Origin: Pyrenopolyporus hunteri
Taxonomy: Eukaryota > Ascomycota > Sordariomycetes > Xylariales > Hypoxylaceae
Direction: 5' to 3'
NCBI GenBank assembly: GCA_902806595.1
Contig: CADCXC010000035.1
Span: 744,001-808,000 of the forward strand
DNA length: 64,000 nt
Every line of letters begins with the position of its first letter. Position 1 is the first letter of the stretch. Below are positions 49,578-61,745 of the stretch, piece after piece. The translations under genes and the position numbers were made by a program. The notes beneath the pieces are model-generated. The model saw only the letters and a program-made list of their open reading frames with translations. It was not told the DNA's origin and searched no databases.

Positions 49578-51467
49578 GGTGGTAACGTTATTTTGTAGGG
49601 CGCCGGTGGCGTATATAGATACAGTATATACCTTGAGTAAAGTGGTGGCTTGGCGGTTTGGAGCAAACGTTGGGCTTATTGGCGAGCACCAAGTTCCGCT
49701 GTAAGGGGATGTTTCGTTGACGCCAACTTCGGCCAAGGGGCTCAAGCTAGCCAGGGGAGTTGTAATTTAGATAGAATAAGCAGGCGTGTAAATTGGTGGC
49801 TATAATTCGGCTTTCACTTAATTGTATAAATGTGAGATTGGCTGGTCGAGGGAGGTTGATATCGACCGCCAGCGTTTTGAGAGTAAGATGAGACGGAGAC
49901 CTACTTGAGTCAGGGCACCTAGGTCGACGATGCCTGGCTCAGGACTAGAGACTCTGGACTCAGGGGTAACGAGTGAGGGTCTTCGAGATGGTGGTGAAGA
50001 TGTAGTGTTGGAGAGTCCGGTATAGTTCGGGTGGGAAAGAAAAAGAAGAAAAGAGGAAGAGGAAGTCGAAGCTCTCGGGAGGGAGTCACAGGGTGATATT
50101 TCACTCTCACTTTCCCTCTCTTCCTAGGCCTCTGGTTATACAATAGTGCGTGCAAAGCCTCAAATTCGCACAAAGTTACAGCGGGCAAGAATGGCGGAGC
50201 AGGGTGTAGAGACCCACCCCGGCGAGAAAGTAGCTGGACAGATGAGCCAATCACCGTTACTTTTTAGTGGACACGAGTCTTGCGACTGGCCCCGGTTCCC
50301 AAGTACTCGACTCCAGGATTTGTTAGTGTTTTGCGCGTTTCTTGTATGGCCGCAGTAACAGCGTCAGACCATAGTCCCGTAGCGGCTGGGGAAGGATGCG
50401 TGTGAGCCTGAGGCAGCCATCGGCCAGACCAAACAGGTGAATTTGACTCATCCGGGCATTGGCCAATTGCCTTGGGCCGTCCACCACCACGACACCACCT
50501 GACCTACCTAGGTACCTACTTACCTAGGTACCTAGGTAAGGTAGAGGTAGTTACTCTACCTCCGTTATATACAACGTACCCTGGATTACATGTAATCGTT
50601 GTGCCGAACAACTTGAAGCTCACTTACGTACGTCTAGGTCTCCATATACTCGCAAGCATTGCAACCTAAGGTAGGTGCTTAATTTACCCTGCCCCTTGTA
50701 TTCTTCTTCGTCTCTTCTTTTTTTTTTTTTTTTTCTCTATATTGCCAATTTCATACTAAATCGTTTTATAGGTATCGTTGCTCCGTTTTCTTTGCAATAA
50801 TTAAATGTGCAAATTAAATTCCACAGTCCGAGTGGATTTTCCCACGAGCAAACCCCACCAGATCTGTGTAGCAAGAGATCCGGTGGAAGCTGGCGTGCTA
50901 AGCCTGCATAGAAACTCCGATTATTATAACCCCCTACCACATACGCGCATGAGTAGTGCGGGTCTCGCGTATGACATTGAGCACATGAGTATGCGTACAG
51001 TACTTGGGTCGGGTTGCTATATGTGTCGTATTATAGTGTCGTATTATAGTGTGTAGGTATACTGCGTAATTGCACCCATGGCACGACCGAGACAGTCACG
51101 TATACGTCCAAGCACACGGCCACTTTTAGACAATATAAATATCTAAAACGAAACCCGATCGTTTCTCCCAAAAACTAGTAGTTCGTTATGTTACCAAAGC
51201 TGACGCCTGTACCTACCAGCGAATGACCCTAACATACCGCTGGGATCTATCGATCTAAGATAGAGAAAGGATGCCGGCTTCCTAAGTTACCCCCGGTTTT
51301 GGGTACACGAATGCCAACCAACGAACGCCGCAAAGAGATAGCCTATGAGAATTTATATCTCGACACCGAAGAGATGAAAGGGGTATATAGTACGAAAAAT
51401 CAACAATCTTGTCCTTCATTATAATATAATAAAAAATGGTCATCGGGTACGAGGCGGTTCCGGCTCG
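49578..51467. other. Intergenic region
   Basis: Promoter side of the half zinc-cluster gene and 3' flank of the Cys/His-rich gene. Holds a palindromic TACCTAGGTA patch at 50503-50545 and a T run at 50721-50738. No supported gene. Confidence 0.5.
50503..50545. repeat. Cluster of TACCTAGGTA palindromes
   Basis: Three adjoining or overlapping copies of the palindrome with CCTAGG at the centre, making a hairpin-capable patch in the promoter-side region between two minus-strand genes. Confidence 0.75.
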
Positions 51468-53375
51468 TTACGTCGCCATCAAAGTGCCGAAACGATACAG
51501 TGGGATCTCGGTAGCGGGGAACCGATTCCTAGGACGCTGACGGCCGCGGGCCCGGGAGCTAGACTTCTGCGTGTCAAACTTTGGTCGGCGGCAGCTTTTT
51601 CTCTTTCTTTCTTTCTTTCTTTCTTTTTTATTGATTTACTCCCCCTCCTTTCTATTAGGGGGGAAGGGGGAGTAGGGGTGTAGGGATGTTGACTCACGCC
51701 GTCAGTGATCCGAGCCTCGGCTCGGTCCTTCAAGGTCCATGTGGCCATGAATCCAATCAAGAGCAATACTAAAGACAACCAACTGATCGCGTCCGTATCA
51801 ATCGAGCAGGATGGCGACGGGTCTGACTTGGAAAAGTATTCGCTTTCTCGAACGATCGTGGTTAACAATGGAACTACGATTGATAATAGATGACCAATAG
51901 ATAACTTGGCACAGGACATCAGACGAATAGGACATTGACGATGCGATCTGGCGCAGTCTTTCCGAACAGGACGAATAGCCTCGTGTGGGTAGCGAGCAGA
52001 GCCGGAAAGTAGGCCGGATGAATCACCACTCATGTTCCATTTGGCATTGTGGAAGTAGGAACGCTCGTACGGGTTGCTGCCGCCTAAGTACGGGCTATTC
52101 GAGGCTCCCCCGCCGGGCCATGACTGATTGCCTTCGGGATGTAGTTTCCATGAATATCCGGCTTCGGACTCACTGTACTGGGTTAGGGCTAGGGCCGATC
52201 CTCCGACAGATTCATCTCTCGTGGACCCAAAGTACCATCTCTGGCAAGGAGAGCCTGCGCAGCTTTGTCTATTGCATCGGAACGGCGGCAACGGCGATTC
52301 GGGGTTCTCTGGTGCTTCGGCCCTAGTACGGCAACGCGTACATACAAACCAGAAACTAGGCTTAATGTCGTGAAAGTAATAATGTTTCGTTCGGAAATGA
52401 TAGGATAACTCCCGGAAAGGCCCTGACCAGGAGCACGGCTCCGACGAAGTATCCGACGCGGTATCCGTCAAACCTTTGAACTCGCAATGCCAGCGATTTG
52501 GGAATGACTCGTTCTGACTGCCAATCTCGAGAAATTCGCCTTGTATATGCACACCAGGCGATTGCGTATCTATGTCGTTCCCCGGGTGGTATGTTTGCCC
52601 TGGGCCTTGGAGCATGTCTCTATCTAGATGCACCGAGTCGGCATCGAACCCGCTCACTATCTGCTGCACGTTCGATCGGACAACATCTTGATTCCCAATC
52701 GACGAATGTAAGTCAATGCCCAAATCGTTGGACACAGGGTCTTGTTCCGGGGGCACTATAGCGGCTCCAACGGCACCAAATGTATTCCAGGTCCGGTCTA
52801 TCGGTGTGAGCGACATAACATCGTTTCGGTCATGCGGCCTCCCGTGGTTTGACGATTGTAAGGCGTTTTGATAGCCCTCTTCTAACCTGCTGAAGTCATG
52901 GCAGTCGCACTGCGAATGTACGTTAACGGATGCAACGGGGTAATACCGTGGGCAGCCTTACTGTTGTTTTCTTGAGGCGATGGTGCGGGCAAGTAAGTTT
53001 GAGCTTCCGTTTTAGTGCGGTGTTCAGTCTTGTATTGGAATCTAGAGGTCCTTTTCTCCTACCCCGTGGCCGTCTCGGTCGATCCGTCTCCTGTGGTGGC
53101 GGGTCCTGGGTAGAAGGCGTCCCTGGATCCTCTGTGGGCGAATGGATTGTGCTGATAGAAGGGGCTGCCTGGGGAGACAGACGATTCTGCTGTGATGCGA
53201 CATGGGTCTGGAAATGCATGCGTTCGAGCGTTTGTCGGATTTCATTGTAAATTCTCTGGTTCTCTGGGGTCGGGTCGACCACGAATCTGTGGTGGCGCGA
53301 CTCATGACTCCTAGATGTTTGAGTAGGAATGGATAGGGATAGCGACACCCGGTGGTCCTGGGTGAGTGAAGCCAT
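51468..53375 (-). CDS. Cys/His-rich protein with two C-terminal hydrophobic segments, function unknown
   Basis: Exon 1 (53375-52962) and exon 2 (52909 onward) join in phase 0 across a 52-bp intron with a GTTAAC branch. Together they make the motif TCPHHRLKKTT-CDCHDF-SRLEEGY, a Cys/His segment I recognise as recurring in Pezizomycotina. Before it is a basic RPRGRRKGP stretch. The central region has CSWSGPFRELSYHFRTKH, like a C2H2 finger, followed by FVCTRC and CNRQSCAGSPC, so it probably binds zinc. Two hydrophobic stretches follow (LLSIVVPLLTTIV and ISWLSLVLLLIGFMATW). For the 3' end I prefer a second intron (51697-51567, GTGAGT...GCAG), giving 574 residues ending FGTLMAT. Without it the frame runs through a GAAA repeat to 51479, giving 614 residues. 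Neither function nor localisation is known. Confidence 0.75.
51598..51628. repeat. CTTT tetranucleotide microsatellite
   Basis: Seven or so CTTT units on the plus strand, inside the proposed last intron of the Cys/His-rich gene. Its Lys/Glu/Arg translation is one reason the unspliced model was disfavoured. Confidence 0.75.
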
Positions 53376-54417
53376 GGTCAAGCCAACGCAGCGTGGCGAG
53401 TACCCCGCCGTTTACGCAAGTAGCAGACAGCCTCGTAGTGTGCGGGCTCACTAATACTATTTACCTGGCGGGGGGGTTGGAAACGAAATGGGGTAAAGGG
53501 TAACAAGGGTTCGAGGTTACGACGGAGCAGAGGAGTAAACGGAGGCAAATGTGACAAAGTTGAGATTGGCGGTAGGGCCGGCTGTGTATAGCGATAGTTG
53601 GGAAGAGGAAACTCGAGATAGGGCGAGACAAAATATTTGAGGGATCAAGCCGAAGGTTGGGGGTTACGAAAGAACGGGAACGTGAGATAAATGTCCTCAC
53701 TGTAACAATGGTTGTACATCTTTACTGCGCCTAGTTTGAGGCTGACGAGGCAGAATTTTCGACAAACCTCTGCATTAGAATGCGGCCACATGGACTTGCC
53801 AGAGTACTTACCGATCACTGGATTTCGCTTAGCTAGGAAGACGTGGTGCGTCATCTGCGCCAAACATGGAATATTTTGCAGCATCCCAGCCCTATCCTAC
53901 GCCTAGCCCATATACTTGAACTCTGGTACGCTTCTGCGAGGAGATATAGGTCCGAGATTGGCACTCTTGCGCGCCGGATATCTCCTTGGCCAAGCTTTCG
54001 GTGAAGTAAGATCCATAACTGCCTTCTGGACGCTGGCAATGGGCGTTCCTCTTGGATGAGCAAAGCAGAAATTCGATTCGAGCGGGGAAATGGTTTTTTT
54101 TTCTTTTCTTTTTTTTTCCCCCTCTCTCCTTGTATAAATCCCACGATAGACGCAGGTGGAACTCCACCTTTCTAAGGTAGCTGTGCAGTTCGTTACAGTA
54201 GCGTAAGCAATGAACACGAAAGCGGTCAGAGCCTAGCCGACGCGTAATTAGCGATTCGAATACCTGCGGTTTAGATTGAGCAGACGCGCTGCTTCGTATG
54301 GAAGCACTCGCCGTGGCCTCGGCAACACCCCGATTTAAATACCTGTGTGGATGGGCTATTGTTTTCGACGGTAGCTACAGTATACGCAACTGAGATATAA
54401 CCGATTAGACAGTCGAA
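53376..54417. other. Intergenic region
   Basis: Between the Cys/His-rich gene and the DUF2439 gene. A frame at 53712-53906 (+) contains WCVICAKHGIFC, but no flanking exons or family match could be assigned. A T-rich run lies at 54090-54125. Confidence 0.45.
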
Positions 54418-54515
54418 TTAGCGGGCTTCGCTACTATCCGACACAATTGTGGCTGGGGCCGGACCAAATCCTCTGTAGCCCAACCATAACCCAAGATTGC
54501 ACATAACTAAGTCGG

Positions 54516-54577
<62 letters not shown>

Positions 54578-57277
54578 TTCTTTCCCTCTCTCTCTCGGAG
54601 CTGCCTACCCGGGTAGGTATCTATGCATTCTAGGCTAACAAGATGGTATGCTCGTATACACTTACGGCGGCCGAGTGAATTCGAATAGATCGTGAGCCTC
54701 TCTGCTCCACGGCCCTCCGTTCGCTCTAGCAAACCCGGGCAATGGCGCGACGGAAGTCCCATTATCCCCATATCTCTTAGTGTTGGAAAGTTTCCTCGGT
54801 ACTATGTCGGATTGTAACGGACATTGTGGAACCTGACCGGCAGCGTCCGAAGGCCTAGCAGCCTTCCTCCCTCGAGTAGCGGGGTTGACCACCATCTTTT
54901 CAGTATGTAACCGGGCCGCTGCAGCATTGTTGGATAATGTAGCCTGCGTCTCTAGATCCCCGCTGATACGGGCTGACGTGGGATCGGGTTGCTTCTGTCG
55001 TAGACGCGACATTCTTTCGGCATTGGGTGCATTGCGGCTCTCAATATACTCGGCAGGGGCATCTTCCCCCGCCGCCCCTGTTTCCCTTATGAGATGGTGG
55101 TTCTGAGCCCGATCGTTTGCACTGCCTTGGTCAACGTTTGGTGTTACCCCCTCCATATCATTTGCCCCTAGCGCGGCTGACCGCACCGCTGGGTGTTTTG
55201 TGGGGATGCCACTAACAAGAATTCCCCTGTCATATTCGTTCGTGTCCGCCTTCGGATGCGGTTCGCTGTGATAATCTATTTCCTCGTTGAAGACAAATCC
55301 AATAACTTCTTTGCTGCGTACACTCTTGCGTCCCAGTTGTGCGAGGCGTGGAGCCGGAGCACTCTTGGCTAGAGTTACGCCCTCTTCATCAGACGTGCCC
55401 AGATTCTCGTCGCTCCCCGTCGTTGAATAGGGGTTCACGATACACCTAGTCGATGGCGTTTTCTTTTTTCTAGACGGCTGCTTCTTGCTTTTCGAAAACC
55501 TAGTCGTCTCTGCGAAGATATCGCCCTCGTGCTCCGATACGGCTGTTTGCACATCGTCTGCTTGGCTGCAATGGATAGGAGAGTCTGTCTTTTTGATTGA
55601 ATCATTTCGGGTTTCAAGATCTAGCATGGCTAAGTCATCTTCACCTTGCATGCCCATGAGTTCTGATCGACTTCTCCTTATGTTCGTATTACGTATGCAC
55701 GTTGACTTAGTCTCCGTTGGCGGTACGTCGTATGATGAGGCACTTTGTTCTTCTTCCCGATGATCGTTAGCTTCATCGGCCTCAGTGTCTGCACATCGGT
55801 CCTCATTGGGTATATCGTTGTCCGGGTTTCCCGTCGTGACATCTCCTGGGGAATCGCGTGGGTGAGTCTTAGATATTCCTGATATTGATGCATTGTCACT
55901 ATTCGACTTCTCAGAGATCATTACTAAGCCTCGTTTCTTCCTAGGCTTAATACGTAATTCTGTCCTTGGCTCGCTTGTAGGTTCTCGGGATAGCAGCCGC
56001 TCTCCATTGCTTTCCCATGCTTTTCTCTTGTTCTTAGGATCGGGTTCTGTGCCAAGGACTTGATTTCGAACATATGTCCTAGGATCTACATCCAAGGATG
56101 AAGTCGTCAAACTTTCATCTACCAGACTCGCCACCAAGGGCCCGACGTCACGCAATTTCTGTTTGTCCTTAAACGAAGAATGGTGCAGTTTTCTGCTTCC
56201 TGATTTTCTCGAGTCCGTATTCACAGGTATCGGCTGCAATGAATCTTCTTCTATAGCTTGGCTCCTAGTGCGTTCTTTTTGTTTCTGTCTTAACTGGCTT
56301 TCGCAGGGGGGGGAGCTAAGTAGCTCAACGAGGTCAGCCCTATTCTTCGAGGGAAATTGCGGGGACTGTAGCTCAACTGAGCTACTCCTTCGAATCGTTG
56401 AAGACTTCTGCGTGACCCTCTTCAAGAGTTTGGTTCTAGACATATGGGCCTGTGACTCTTCTCGAGTATCTGTGGTTGCTACACGCGCTACTGTTGGCGT
56501 TGAACCCAAATATCCATCACGGTGATCGAGGTTAGATGACGTTAAGGATTCAGGGTCAATGAGGATGGATGGTGTCCTAGGCGGCCTACTCTGTATTAAC
56601 GGTACGCTTGGCGGCGCGCCGGAAAGCGTGAGTGCGGCGCCAAACAAGCTTTGCGCATAACCGCCCTTGCTCGGCGGTGAAGGTTCTCGCTTTCTCCGCT
56701 TCGTAGGGCGTGCATCGTTATTTCGTGGTGACACGGCTAGTTTCTGTCTTTCTTCGTAAGGCGCTTCAGTGGGCATTAGAGCACGCCCATGATGTCCAGT
56801 AGGCGTGCCTATCAAGCGATGAAGAGGCATATGACGCAGCTGAAAGTGGGGAGCGCTGGCATGTGGTGTGGCAGCCTCAGCCGTGGGAGGTCGCCGCGCA
56901 AGAGCAGCCGACTGGCGCTCAGCCCTTTCTCGCGCTCGCTTATCTACGAGCTCAGAGAGGTCCTGGTCCCGGCTCCCTGTACACTCGGCGGCTTGAACGA
57001 TGACACCTCCTCTCTCGAGCTCGAGCTCCTCGCCCTCGTCAAAGTCATAGTCTTCATGCCAGTGTGTATCCCCGACGAAGTTGCCACGGTCATCATATAC
57101 CATGATACGCTTGTTGAATGTATGGTATTTGAGCCTCCCATCTTGCCACCTTTTCTGCTTTCTGCGAAGGTCGCGTGTGAATAGGCAGACATATTCAAGG
57201 ACCGGTGCGGTGCTACAGGGAGTTTGCTGATAGTTTGAAGAGGCGGAACTATGCATAACTTGCACAGCTGCAGCCAT
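54418..57277 (-). CDS. DUF2439 (Mte1/Dbl2/ZGRF1-N-like) protein, predicted recombination-repair factor
   Basis: The main exon encodes DUF2439 at about residues 25-110 (VLEYVCLFTRDLRRKQKRWQ, YHTFNKRIMVYDDRGNFVGD). This is the N-terminal domain shared by budding yeast Mte1, fission yeast Dbl2 and human ZGRF1, which work with Mph1/FANCM-type helicases at D-loops and stalled forks. The following 700 residues are Ser/Arg/Glu-rich and disordered-looking. The C-terminus has the motif GPWSREAHDLFEF. The frame stops at TAA (54664-54662), but that TAA lies inside a perfect GTAAGT donor. Splicing 54665-54473 (193 bp) to an acceptor after CTACAG yields RPPGFGPAPATIVSDSSEAR and a stop at 54418, restoring an RPPG tail. 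The spliced product is 888 residues, the unspliced one 871. Start chosen: ATG at 57277 (MAAAVQVMHSS). No helicase domain is present, as in the yeast proteins. Confidence 0.85.
54518..54582. repeat. (TC)n(T)n(A)n low-complexity tract
   Basis: About 15 TC dinucleotides, then a T run and an A run, inside the proposed last intron of the DUF2439 gene. Confidence 0.8.
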
Positions 57278-58840
57278 CGTCAACAATAGACAGTGACACG
57301 CATTGGGATCTGTACTTAGGGAATTCAGAGATAAATGTGATTCAAATACACAGGGGGAGGCGAGAAATACCTAGAGTTAGGTAGGTAGATAATGATACAA
57401 GATGTTGGTGGGACGGTCGCCCGCTTGGCTCGCGGACCTGGATTGAAAATACTGGCGCTCGCGTTTTTCGCCAGGTATCGACGTGTTTTAAATGACCTGG
57501 GTACCTGAATTCAAGCCACTGAGGTAAATGAAGTCGCGTCCCACATGACCTACGGCAGCGCGTCAACACGTGGTTTCCCCAAAGAGCAATTTTTAAAGTT
57601 AGGCCACTCTACGTACACCTGGGTACTGCAGTGACGTCGCATTACTTAGGTACGCCCGCTACCTACCTAGGTAGTCAGTATCGGTACCATGCTTATCTGT
57701 TAAATTATTCATTTCATGGTACCTAACCTTTTTCACTGCTTCATCCTAAAGATTAATGAAAACAGAAGGGAAAGAGAAAAGAGAAGGTCAGAAGAGAATT
57801 AAATTGATCCCAAACCCCGCTCCCTGTACAATACAATACAGTACCTTCTCTACCTCTGGGCATCCTGCAGGCTCTAAGCGATCACAGTCCAGCCATGCCA
57901 GCCCACTAAGGTTCCCCGTACCAGAGCTAGTTTTCTGCAGGTAGCGTACAGATAGCCAAAGCTCCTCGTAATAAAGTACCCTGCCATATTAAATTAGCAA
58001 CGGGATACCTTGTTCGATGGGCACGACGACTCCATTTCGCGACTGTAACTTCCAATTCTATCCTATCCCCCCGTGCGCCCTAACCTTCGTCAATACCTAG
58101 GAACCTAGTTACACAAGTGACACAGTTCAAGTCCCGACAGCTCGGTAAAGCGGCACTCTCACCTTCAGTAGGTACGGTTATACCAACGGTAGGACGTAAT
58201 CTGCTTTCGAATCCACCTCCGGTAGGCAGTCGCTCCCGTCCCTAACACCCACATGTAGGTAGATAAATCCTGCGTACCTACCTAGGTAAGGTACACAGGT
58301 AGGTAAGTAGGTAATACATGCACTTAAATTCCTACGCCTCTTCTTCTGGCCCCTTGTTTCTGCTTGCGTTTCTGCCCCTACTTCGCTTCCTTCCTCCGGT
58401 AGAAGACGAGGAGGAAAATACTCAAAATAAAAATAAAAATAAAAATAAAATAATCGAGCTCCGCAGCACCGCCGCCTGACCAACTTAATTCAGCTCCCAC
58501 TCACACTGACACTTGCCACTCACTCACCTCCTCAATTGCCTACATGTAGGTAGGCGTCCAAGTGCCAACGGTCTTTTGTTCCTCTATCGCGTATTCGGCG
58601 CATTGCTCTCTCTCTCTCTCCCTCGCTTGATTCACTCGAGATACAGACTCAAGTGCGCAAGGCACCACGGTCTTGCTTATCATTACCTGAAGACACCAGC
58701 CGAAGCCACCAACCCCGCGTGCTATTGAATCTCTAAAACTTCCCCGCCAAGCTGGCCCCCCTCGAGGACAGAGCTATTGGGCACAGAGTTAATTAAGTAC
58801 CCAGGTAAATGACTGTGACAAGCTGAGCAACATAGCTACA
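57278..58840. other. Divergent intergenic region (shared promoter region)
   Basis: Separates the starts of the DUF2439 gene (-) and the BAR-SH3 gene (+). Contains TAGGTA-type patches at 57650-57675 and 58265-58320, an AAAAT run near 58422-58452 and a CT run near 58606-58625. No supported gene. Confidence 0.5.
58422..58452. repeat. AAAAT pentamer microsatellite
   Basis: Five to six AAAAT units about 400 bp upstream of the BAR-SH3 start codon. Confidence 0.75.
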
Positions 58841-60489
58841 ATGCAGTCCATGCAAAGACAGTTTGGGAAGTTGCTTCATAAGAGCCCCGGAGACAATGCC
58901 CGCGTGGCCGTTTTATTGAACGACTACGAAGACGCTGATAGGGTTCTTGCTAAGGTACGATGGACTAGGAGACAAGTTATCTCTCCCGTCCCCTCCTCGA
59001 TTCCAGGCATCGATCCAGCTGCCACGTACTAACACTACCGTACTAACACCACCAATTTTCTCCAGATCATCGACCATACTAAAGCGTGGCGCGAGTCCTG
59101 GATTAGTTTGGCTATGGCGCAGTTGGGCATACTCACCGAGTACGACAGCCTCTGGGACCCAATAGTCGGTGCTTCAGATGGCCACGGAAAACCAGCTGAG
59201 CCTACTCCCGAGCTGCAGCTCGAACGCACTTTGAGATTGAAAGAGGCATATACCGATCTTAAAGCAGAAGTGCTCGAGGAAGTTGGCCTCATCGAATCCA
59301 CTATTATCAGGCCCGCCGCGGATGCCCGCGATTATATTGCTCCATTGAGGAAGACCATTAAAAAGCGAGAAAACAAGAGATTGGATTACGAGAAGTGCCA
59401 GGACAAGGTTAACAAACTGCAGAGGAAAGCTGTCCGAACACCCAAGGAAGATGCAGCTTTGGCCAAAGCCGAGGCCGAAGTTGCACGAACGGCTGAGGTA
59501 CAGACCCCGATCCAAGATAAAATAGACCGGTTAATGAAAACTGACGAGCCAAACAGGAGTTTCAAGTCGCAGACTCACATATTAGGGAGACGCTGCCACC
59601 CCTCGTGACTGCGACGTTTAGTATCATACCACCGCTCATAGCAGGAGTGGTCGTAATCCAGAACAGATTGCTCGGGTTGTACTATACCACACTTCACAAT
59701 TATTGTCAAGATTACAACTTCCCCTCGCCGCCACCTCCCATGGAAAGCGTGATATCTATGTGGTCAGCCGCATACGAACCAGTTAAACGCGAGGTCGAAT
59801 CGATAACATGCATCGCAACAGGTAAAGCAGTCCGACTGCCTATGAAACTACCAGACGATCCAAGCAGCATCAACAACGATAACGATCGGAAACCATCCGC
59901 TTCATCCATTTCCTCTACGGCGGAGAATGGCTTTCGCCGTTCATCCTCTGGACTTATTAGCGCTAGTGGTTCTGGGCCTCCTCCACCCGGCCCGCGACCA
60001 AAGCGCATTCCTTCGACTACTTCAATAGCATCATCCCAAGCAAGCACTGGGACGCAACCGAAGCTGTCCTTTGTTAATAGCAGCCATCTCACACCCACCG
60101 ATTTTACCACGGCGTCCCGACTTGGCCAGGGACTGACACCATCAGTGTCGCCTGGTTCAACCCAGCCACCGTCGGACTATTTCGGTAGGCCATCGACTGC
60201 GTCAACAAAAACGTCCAGCACATCACTCAACACGGCCGCTAGCGCAGCCTCCATCGCTGTTAAGAAGAAGCCTCCACCCCCGCCGCCGAAGAAGATTAGC
60301 GCGAACCGCCCAGCAGAGTACGTGATAGCCCAGTACGCGTTCACTGGACAGAACGCAGGTGACCTGTCCTTTAACGAGGGCGACAGAATAAAGATTGTGA
60401 AGAAAACGGGCACAGATCAGGACTGGTGGGTTGGCGAACTAGACGGCGTCCGGGGCAGCTTCCCAGCGAATTACTGCAGGACAGGTTAG
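58841..60489 (+). CDS. hob1: BAR and SH3 domain protein, Hob1/Rvs167-type
   Basis: Exons 58841-58954, 59066-59497 and 59557-60489 join through introns of 111 and 59 bp to give 492 residues. The N-terminal BAR domain (about 1-250) begins QFGKLLHKSPGDN and VLLNDYEDADRVLAKIIDHTKAWRESW, with the conserved EYDSLWDPIVGASDGHG and long charged helices. A Ser/Pro-rich linker contains KKKPPPPPPKK. The SH3 domain at 435-490 is complete (AQYAFTGQNAGDLSFNEGD, WWVGELDG, GSFPANY). Proteins of this type bend membranes at endocytic sites and bind actin-patch proteins through SH3. The N-terminus fits fission yeast Hob1 better than Rvs161, which lacks SH3. Intron 1 has two consecutive perfect TACTAAC branch sites before its acceptor. 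The start is the first ATG, and no in-frame stop interrupts the spliced frame. Confidence 0.92.
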
Positions 60490-61745
60490 CAGATGATGGT
60501 TAGCCATTACCAAAGAGCAGATGAACATCCTCTGCTTTAAATTATATAACTTATGAACTGGTTGTTTTGTTGTAAGTAATAGTGGTTAAGATGGGAAACT
60601 TTTGGTTTGTAGTCTTAAGTAAACGGATGGAAAGGCTAACAACGTTGGGTGGATGTAGTGGATGGCGGGATGATAAATACTAGCTAGATCAGCTCCAATT
60701 CGCTTTCAATAGTCTAGGAGGACTTGTTTGCGATCATGGTAGACAAGATAGAACTAAAATGCAAGAACGAGGATCGGAATACGCCAACAAATACTTCGCC
60801 GTGGCTCCATTATTCATAATATATAAAACCGAAGGGAAATAGGACATAAAATAAAATAAAAAAAATTTAAAAATAAATAAAAAATAAAAAGGGGGGGTAG
60901 GGGAGACACATTATGACGTGACCAGTGAAGGACAGCATAACACGAATTCATCGATTCTTATTGTCCAAAAAAAATATGTGCATTCAGTCTGCCGAGTTAC
61001 TCCTATTCATTCCATCCTTGGGGAGTGAGAGTTCGGCCAGGAGAAGAAGAATCCACGCCTCAATCCTTTCGGTTTCTTCTTCCGTCTCCTCGTCCCAGTG
61101 CACCCCCCTCCCTCTTCCAATAGCACGCAAACACGAACGGACCGCCCCGTCGGAGGCTGACCCCTAACAAGCAGATCAGAGAACGAAAGTCTATATCGGA
61201 GGGTGTAGTATAAATCAATAACAAAAAAAGGGGATACGGGATGTTGGATTGCCACGCAATGATCAACCCTGTTGTCCTTTCCCTGCGCCTGTTGAATCCA
61301 TGCATGCAAACGTAGGTGGTCATATCATCCAATCTTTGCATTTGGGATATCGGGTATCATAAATGAGACAAATGAGACATCGCGGTTCGAGGCGCCGGTA
61401 CGTGTGCTTGGGCCAGAGGCCGCGAGGCGAGTCAACAACCAGGGTGGGAATGCAGTAGCAAATGGATCCGGGCCGCTCAATGCAATCATCGAGCCCACAA
61501 CAGAAAAGCATGGTATCATTGGCACATAAGATAGGAAATCCTCCGCCTTTAGGTACAACGTTTCGACGTGAAAGCGCACGGGAAATCGACCTCTGGGCTA
61601 AGTGCCTGCCTAGGAAGACGCCAAGGGTCCGATCATGGAGGATACGGCGACACCGCAAAGGGTCGTGCGAACGGAAGTCCCGCACTGGAAACCTGATCGC
61701 AGCGGCAGATACCGTGCGTCGTAGGAAAAGGGTGAGAAGGGGGAC
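60490..61745. other. Convergent intergenic region
   Basis: 3' flanks of the BAR-SH3 gene (+) and the unknown-function gene (-). Contains an A-rich tract at 60845-60895 followed by a G run, which may include a polyadenylation signal. Frames at 61007-61341 and 61320-61685 (-) show no domain. Confidence 0.5.

Noticed and set aside
53712..53906. Plus-strand frame containing WCVICAKHGIFC
   Set aside because: The Cys pattern is suggestive, but the frame is short, isolated and has no partner exon.
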